A stretch of 9,641 bases of DNA from PHAA01 sp964584415 (GTDB taxonomy: Bacteria > Bacillota > Syntrophomonadia > Syntrophomonadales > Syntrophomonadaceae), in the NCBI GenBank assembly GCA_964584415.1, contig CAZOZX010000074.1, positions 1 to 9,641 on the forward strand. The letters run 5' to 3'. How positions within the stretch are numbered: position 1 is the stretch's first letter; the number at the start of each line of letters is the position of its first letter. The notes beneath the pieces were generated by a model, which saw only the letters and a list, made by a program, of their open reading frames with translations, did no database searches and was not told where the DNA came from. The position numbers and the translations under genes are program-made. Positions 6,683 to 9,641 of this stretch are shown one piece after another.

Positions 6683-7401
6683 GTAAGGTGATCAAAATTG
6701 AGGGCCTAACCCTTGTATTGGGAGGTCGGACAATCCTGAATATCCCTTCCTTTGCCTTGGAAGAAGGTGAATCGGTAGGTTTGATGGGGCCTAATGGGGC
6801 TGGAAAGAGTAGTCTCCTATTTGTAATGGCGCTGCTGCAGGAACCCACCACGGGCGAAATCAGTTATTTCGGAAAAAGCCGAAAGGAATATCCTCGCCTG
6901 GAGCTACAGCGGCGCATGGCTATGGTTTTTCAGAAACCTATGATGCTTGATCTTAATGTTTATGACAATATAGATATTGGCCTCAAGTTCCGGGGAATCA
7001 ATCGTAGGGAGAGGACAAAAAGGATTAATGCCTATCTTGAGCAAATGGAGATTACTCATCTCGCCAAACAGCGAGCTCGTTCTCTCTCAGGCGGGGAAGC
7101 ACAGAGAGTTGCTATAGCCCAGGCTTTGGTATTAGAGCCGGATATCATCTTCCTTGATGAACCTTTTTCCAACCTGGACAAGGAGATCCGGGAAGAGTTA
7201 ATGCAGCAGATAAACGAGCTGTTGAGGGAACGGCATATCACGACGGTTATGGTGACCCACCATCGTCGTGAAGCAGATGTCTTAACAGATACAATTTACT
7301 GGATGGAGGATGGGGAAATCATCAGCAAAGAACCTGTGAATCGAGAATCAGCATCCGCTGGTAAAGCCACAACAGGAAATAGTATTATTAAACAGGTATA
7401 G
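6679..7401 (+). CDS. tupC: tungstate ABC transporter ATPase TupC
   Basis: The product is 240 residues, the cytoplasmic ATPase that powers tungstate import with TupB. The ATG at 6679 overlaps the tupB stop as ATGA. All catalytic motifs are present: Walker A GPNGAGKSS (37-45), Q-loop VFQKPMM (83-89, Gln85), signature LSGGEAQR (136-143), Walker B IIFLDEP (156-162) with Glu161, D-loop NLD (165-167), and switch His194 in VTHH. The tail after about residue 215 is short and polar; no molybdate-binding (TOBE/Mop) domain of the ModC kind is present, which fits the Tup type. It is the last gene of the operon; a hairpin lies about 50 nt after the stop. Confidence 0.92.
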   Translation: MSKVIKIEGLTLVLGGRTILNIPSFALEEGESVGLMGPNGAGKSSLLFVMALLQEPTTGEISYFGKSRKEYPRLELQRRMAMVFQKPMMLDLNVYDNIDIGLKFRGINRRERTKRINAYLEQMEITHLAKQRARSLSGGEAQRVAIAQALVLEPDIIFLDEPFSNLDKEIREELMQQINELLRERHITTVMVTHHRREADVLTDTIYWMEDGEIISKEPVNRESASAGKATTGNSIIKQV

Positions 7402-7450
7402 TAATCACAATATAGTAATTGGTCTCTGTAATAATTGGTTTTTTCTTAAA

Positions 7451-7490
7451 TCGCACCTTTATGCTGATCATATTGGTGCGAAAATTTATT
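7451..7490 (+). terminator. probable terminator after tupABC
   Basis: TCGCACC (7451-7457) pairs perfectly with GGTGCGA (7475-7481). TATG (7460-7463) and CATA (7469-7472) can stack inside it beyond a 2x2 internal loop. The downstream AAATTTATTT is only moderately T-rich, so it may be an inefficient terminator or an RNA 3'-end stabiliser. It begins 49 nt after the tupC stop. Between 7491 and 7622 I see no gene or clear signal. Confidence 0.5.
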
Positions 7491-7622
7491 TGTACTGCAA
7501 AGGTTGGCTAAATTTGAACCAATACGCTTTTTGGTAAAAAAGTAGTGACTAAAAATCAAATCCGTAAATGGACCGCATTGATTCTTAATGGTTTATCTCT
7601 AACGAAACGATTACATTTCGGA

Positions 7623-7652
7623 TAGGATATAATCAAGCTATAGATTATCCTA
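7623..7652. promoter_or_regulatory. imperfect inverted repeat overlapping a TATAAT box upstream of the hydrolase
   Basis: TAGGAT-AT-AATC (7623-7634) is inverted as GATTATCCTA (7643-7652), 10 matching pairs once the extra AT is looped out, with an 8-nt spacer. The first arm contains TATAAT (7628-7633), a possible -10 box, though no good -35 hexamer is seen 16-18 nt upstream. The site is about 75-100 nt before the hydrolase ATG and could be an operator. Function inferred from position. Confidence 0.3.
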
Positions 7653-7725
7653 TATAATTGTTAATGATTAAGCAGATGGTTTAATATAATTTAGCCTGGA
7701 TTTCTTGATCACGGGGAGATTTCAA

Positions 7726-8604
7726 ATGCCTGACCTTTACCAAATTAAAAAGGTAGACCTCATCAACGGTGAAACGCTAGGTTATAGAGAAACCGGTCCT
7801 GCCAATCAGCCGATACTGGTATTATTGCATGGCAATATGACTTCATCCAAACATATGGAGATTCTTATGCACAAATTAGAAGACCGGTACAAGCTCTATG
7901 CCATTGATATGCGCGGCTTCGGCTCATCAACCTATAATCACCGGATTGTAAGTCTAAAGGATTTGGCTGACGATATCCGATTCTGTGCGGATGCCCTTGG
8001 ATTGAAAAGATTCGCTGTGGCGGGATGGTCGACTGGTGGAGGGGTGGCAATGCAATTTGCGGCCGAGCACCCTGATTATGTAAACAAGCTGGTGCTGATT
8101 GAATCAGTAGGCATCAAAGGCTATCGTTTGACGCAGAAAGCTATCAATACAGGTCAAATGAAGAAGTTTGCTCAAAAAGCAGTCCGATGGGGTCTTGAAA
8201 AAATGTCCAACCTAAATATTTATGCCAATCGCCAATTTGTCCAAAACCTATGGGAAAAGACAGTCTACACCAAAAACTTTCCCGAAAAGCAATTATATGA
8301 AGAATACCTGGATGATTCAATGACCCAGCGAAATGTAGCTGACCTAAATTACGCCTTACTGAGTTTCAACATCTCTTTAGAAAATAACGGTTTGACCGAA
8401 GGTAATGGATTGGTCAAAAAGATTGAAGCTCCTACATTGGTGATTCAAGGAGATAGAGATTTGGTGGTCCCCCAATTTATAGGCGAAGAAATCGCTGCAA
8501 ACTTGGGAGAAAAAGCCCGGTTAGTAATTCTGTCCGACTGCGGACATTCTCCGTTTATTGATTGTATGGATGTCTTAGTTGAGCAAATCAAGGGATTTGT
8601 ATGA
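7726..8604 (+). CDS. alpha/beta hydrolase fold protein
   Basis: The product is 292 residues, probably a soluble cytosolic hydrolase. I chose the ATG at 7726 because GGGGAG (7713-7718) is 7 nt upstream; a TTG at 7705 in the same frame precedes that site. The fold's landmarks are in order: oxyanion-hole strand LVLLHGNMTS (31-40), DMRGFGSS (61-68), nucleophile elbow GWSTGGG with Ser102, a helical cap from about 130 to 225, acid Asp245 in QGDRDLVVP, and catalytic His274 in CGHSPF. No signal peptide is seen. The substrate is not predictable: esterases, C-C bond hydrolases and haloperoxidase-like enzymes share this pattern. It stands alone, with 324 nt of non-coding DNA before it and a strong terminator after it. 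Confidence 0.9.
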   Translation: MPDLYQIKKVDLINGETLGYRETGPANQPILVLLHGNMTSSKHMEILMHKLEDRYKLYAIDMRGFGSSTYNHRIVSLKDLADDIRFCADALGLKRFAVAGWSTGGGVAMQFAAEHPDYVNKLVLIESVGIKGYRLTQKAINTGQMKKFAQKAVRWGLEKMSNLNIYANRQFVQNLWEKTVYTKNFPEKQLYEEYLDDSMTQRNVADLNYALLSFNISLENNGLTEGNGLVKKIEAPTLVIQGDRDLVVPQFIGEEIAANLGEKARLVILSDCGHSPFIDCMDVLVEQIKGFV

Positions 8605-8668
8605 TCACCCAAATATGAGGAGATTCTTATACATCTGGATAAACTGAGCACTTAAGACGAAAATCGTA

Positions 8669-8687
8669 CTAAGCCACAAAGGCTTAG
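8669..8687 (+). repeat. perfect 7-bp hairpin in the hydrolase 3' region
   Basis: CTAAGCC (8669-8675) pairs perfectly with GGCTTAG (8681-8687) across the 5-nt loop ACAAA. No T-run follows, so it is not itself a terminator. It lies between the hydrolase stop and the strong terminator at 8721 and may protect the mRNA 3' region; this is a guess from position. Confidence 0.35.
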
Positions 8688-8720
8688 ATGAAAAAGCTTA
8701 TACACGTTCATAATTATTCC

Positions 8721-8759
8721 AGAGGTTGGGAAAAGCATTTCCTAGCCTCTTTTCTTTTT
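8721..8759 (+). terminator. strong intrinsic terminator after the hydrolase
   Basis: Bases 8721-8733 pair with 8738-8750 in a continuous 13-bp stem with two G-U pairs and the 4-nt loop AGCA, followed by TTTTCTTTTT (8750-8759). This is a textbook intrinsic terminator. It isolates the hydrolase transcript from the cyanophycin synthetase remnant and L25 gene. Between 8760 and 8910 I see no gene, only an inverted repeat at 8843-8901. Confidence 0.9.
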
Positions 8760-8842
8760 AAACATTAACAAGGTCCAAAATGTGGTTTTAATGCGTGGAA
8801 TTATTATCATTGGCAGGGGGCAAAATTTATTAGTAACCATAA

Positions 8843-8901
8843 TATCGGGAGGCAATATTGTTTACGCTTTTAAAAAAAATGTGATTTGTATAATCCCGAT
8901 A
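8843..8901. repeat. 8-bp inverted repeat bounding the 5' edge of the cyanophycin synthetase remnant
   Basis: TATCGGGA (8843-8850) is repeated in inverted form as TCCCGATA (8894-8901) with 43 bp between. The right copy ends 9 nt before recognisable cyanophycin synthetase coding sequence. It may mark a deletion or insertion edge, or be chance; no target-site duplication or transposase is visible. Confidence 0.3.
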
Positions 8902-8910
8902 AAATCATAA

Positions 8911-9270
8911 ACTATCCGCTTAGGACTTATGTCATTTCGTCCTGATCCTCTTGCTAATGCTGGTCGATTTAATATGTTCAATATGGGTAAATTTCAAGTC
9001 TTACTAGATTACGGGCACAACCTCAGTGGGTATCATTGTGTAACCCAATTCGTACCAGTTGGATTATTCAAGATTGGTTGGGATTGTGGGTATGCCAGGT
9101 GACAGACAGAATCGGGCCATTTATGAAGTGGGCCAATTATGCGGAAAAACATTTGACCGGCTTTATATAAAGGAAGATAAAGACTTAGGAGGCAGAGACA
9201 CCGGGGAGGTAGGCGACCTTATTTGTCGCGGAGCCATTAGCGGGGGGCATATTTCTGCATTTGTTCAGGC
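8911..9270 (+). pseudogene. cphA: decayed C-terminal fragment of cyanophycin synthetase (Mur ligase-like part)
   Basis: Two frames together give the end of a cyanophycin synthetase, the enzyme that polymerises Asp and Arg. The frame beginning at 8911 reads TIRLGLMSFRPDP, then NAGRFNMF and GKFQVLLDYGHN, matching the Mur-ligase-like region with its conserved (D)YxHN, then drifts and stops at 9100-9102. The frame open from 9044 reads RLVGIVGMPGDRQN, then FDRLYIKED and GEVGDLICRGA, the expected next blocks. A single frame change between about 9044 and 9075 joins them. The upstream frame stops at 8908, so the N-terminal ATP-grasp part and most of the Mur-like part (several hundred residues) are gone. 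The match fades after about 9250, possibly through a second frame change near 9272. No start signal is evident. It is non-functional as a synthetase; an assembly error could explain a frameshift but not the missing 5' part. Confidence 0.75.
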
Positions 9271-9331
9271 ATATCTTGGAATCTATTGGGGAAGAATAGC
9301 AGGTATATTACTTTTTAAAGGGAGAAAATTA

Positions 9332-9641
9332 ATGGATAGTATTTTACAAGCTATTGAAAGGCAACCTGGCAAGTTTCGGGAAAGCGGATTTGTACCGGGG
9401 GTGATTTATGGAGATTCTTTGGCCGCATCAAAGTCAGTAAAATTAGAGGCAGGACCTCTGCATAAGCTCGTTGCTCGTAATGGATCAAACGCCAAAGTTA
9501 GGATTAAAATTGGCAATGACCAAAAAAGTGGATTTATAAAAGAGGTCCAAAGAGATGCAATCTCTAAACTTATCACTCATGTAGATGTGCAGATAGTAGC
9601 TCAAAATCATGAAATCAAAATGAATATCCCTATTAGTTTTA
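9332..9641 (+). CDS. rplY: 50S ribosomal protein L25 family (bL25/Ctc-like), cut by the window end
   Basis: The first 103 codons are visible; the gene runs off the window. The ATG at 9332 follows AAAGGGAG (9317-9324) by 7 nt. The protein begins MDSILQAIERQPGKF, then FVPGVIYG (20-27), the L25 signature that contacts 5S rRNA, followed by FIKEVQRD (68-75), ITHVDVQIV (81-89) and KMNIPISF (96-103), the usual L25 order. The stretch before VPGVIYG is about 20 residues, shorter than the 25-35 common in bL25, so it may be a short or paralogous L25-like form rather than the main ribosomal copy. Whether a C-terminal CTC domain follows cannot be seen. The same frame stays open upstream to 9044 through the cyanophycin synthetase remnant, so the start rests on the ribosome site and on the family match. 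Confidence 0.85.
   Translation, partial: MDSILQAIERQPGKFRESGFVPGVIYGDSLAASKSVKLEAGPLHKLVARNGSNAKVRIKIGNDQKSGFIKEVQRDAISKLITHVDVQIVAQNHEIKMNIPISF

Noticed and set aside
5079..7401. Molybdate (ModABC) importer instead of tungstate
   Set aside because: The binding protein has the TupA TTTSTQDSG signature and the ATPase lacks the C-terminal molybdate-binding domain of ModC.
7705..7725. TTG at 7705 as the hydrolase start
   Set aside because: It precedes the GGGGAG ribosome site that properly serves the ATG at 7726.
8619..8630. 12-nt match GGAGATTCTTAT to 7857-7868 inside the hydrolase, suggesting a duplicated gene remnant
   Set aside because: The similarity does not extend convincingly on either side; likely chance.

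Overview
The window reads as chromosomal DNA of an anaerobic, Gram-positive-type bacterium, most likely class Clostridia (Syntrophomonas/Desulfotomaculum-like). This is inferred from strong AAGGAGG-type ribosome binding sites about 7 nt before most starts, use of GTG starts, a dedicated tungstate importer, a lipoprotein-type solute-binding protein, and a short L25-like protein. All supported genes lie on the + strand. No insertion sequence, CRISPR array or intact tRNA is visible.

Layout. 1-301 is a non-coding leader with a palindrome and two mutually exclusive hairpins. 302-2920 encodes an 872-residue protein that joins a RecA/KaiC-like N-terminus without a Walker A loop to a pyruvate phosphate dikinase-type ATP-grasp domain and an uncharacterised C-terminal domain; the phosphohistidine and PEP-binding parts of PEP synthase are absent. 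It is followed by a small four-cysteine protein (2976-3308). Next comes a tandem pair of 191-residue nitroreductase-family flavoproteins (3446-4021 and 4036-4611), about 60% identical by hand count, closed by a terminator at 4680-4716.

The best-defined system is the tungstate uptake operon tupABC (5079-7401): lipoprotein, permease and ATPase, with tupB and tupC overlapping by 4 nt. Its leader carries a strong match to the molybdenum/tungsten cofactor riboswitch (4866-4962) followed by a terminator hairpin (4984-5019). The simplest reading is feedback control: enough tungsten cofactor in the cell stops transcription of the tungstate importer.

Downstream are an alpha/beta hydrolase (7726-8604) with a strong terminator (8721-8759), then a decayed C-terminal remnant of cyanophycin synthetase (about 8911-9270) split over two reading frames, and the start of an L25-family ribosomal protein gene (9332 to the window edge). 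The second frame of the cyanophycin remnant runs without a stop into the L25 frame.

The items most worth follow-up are the cofactor riboswitch, the degenerate KaiC/ATP-grasp fusion with its small Cys4 neighbour, and the cyanophycin synthetase remnant abutting L25.
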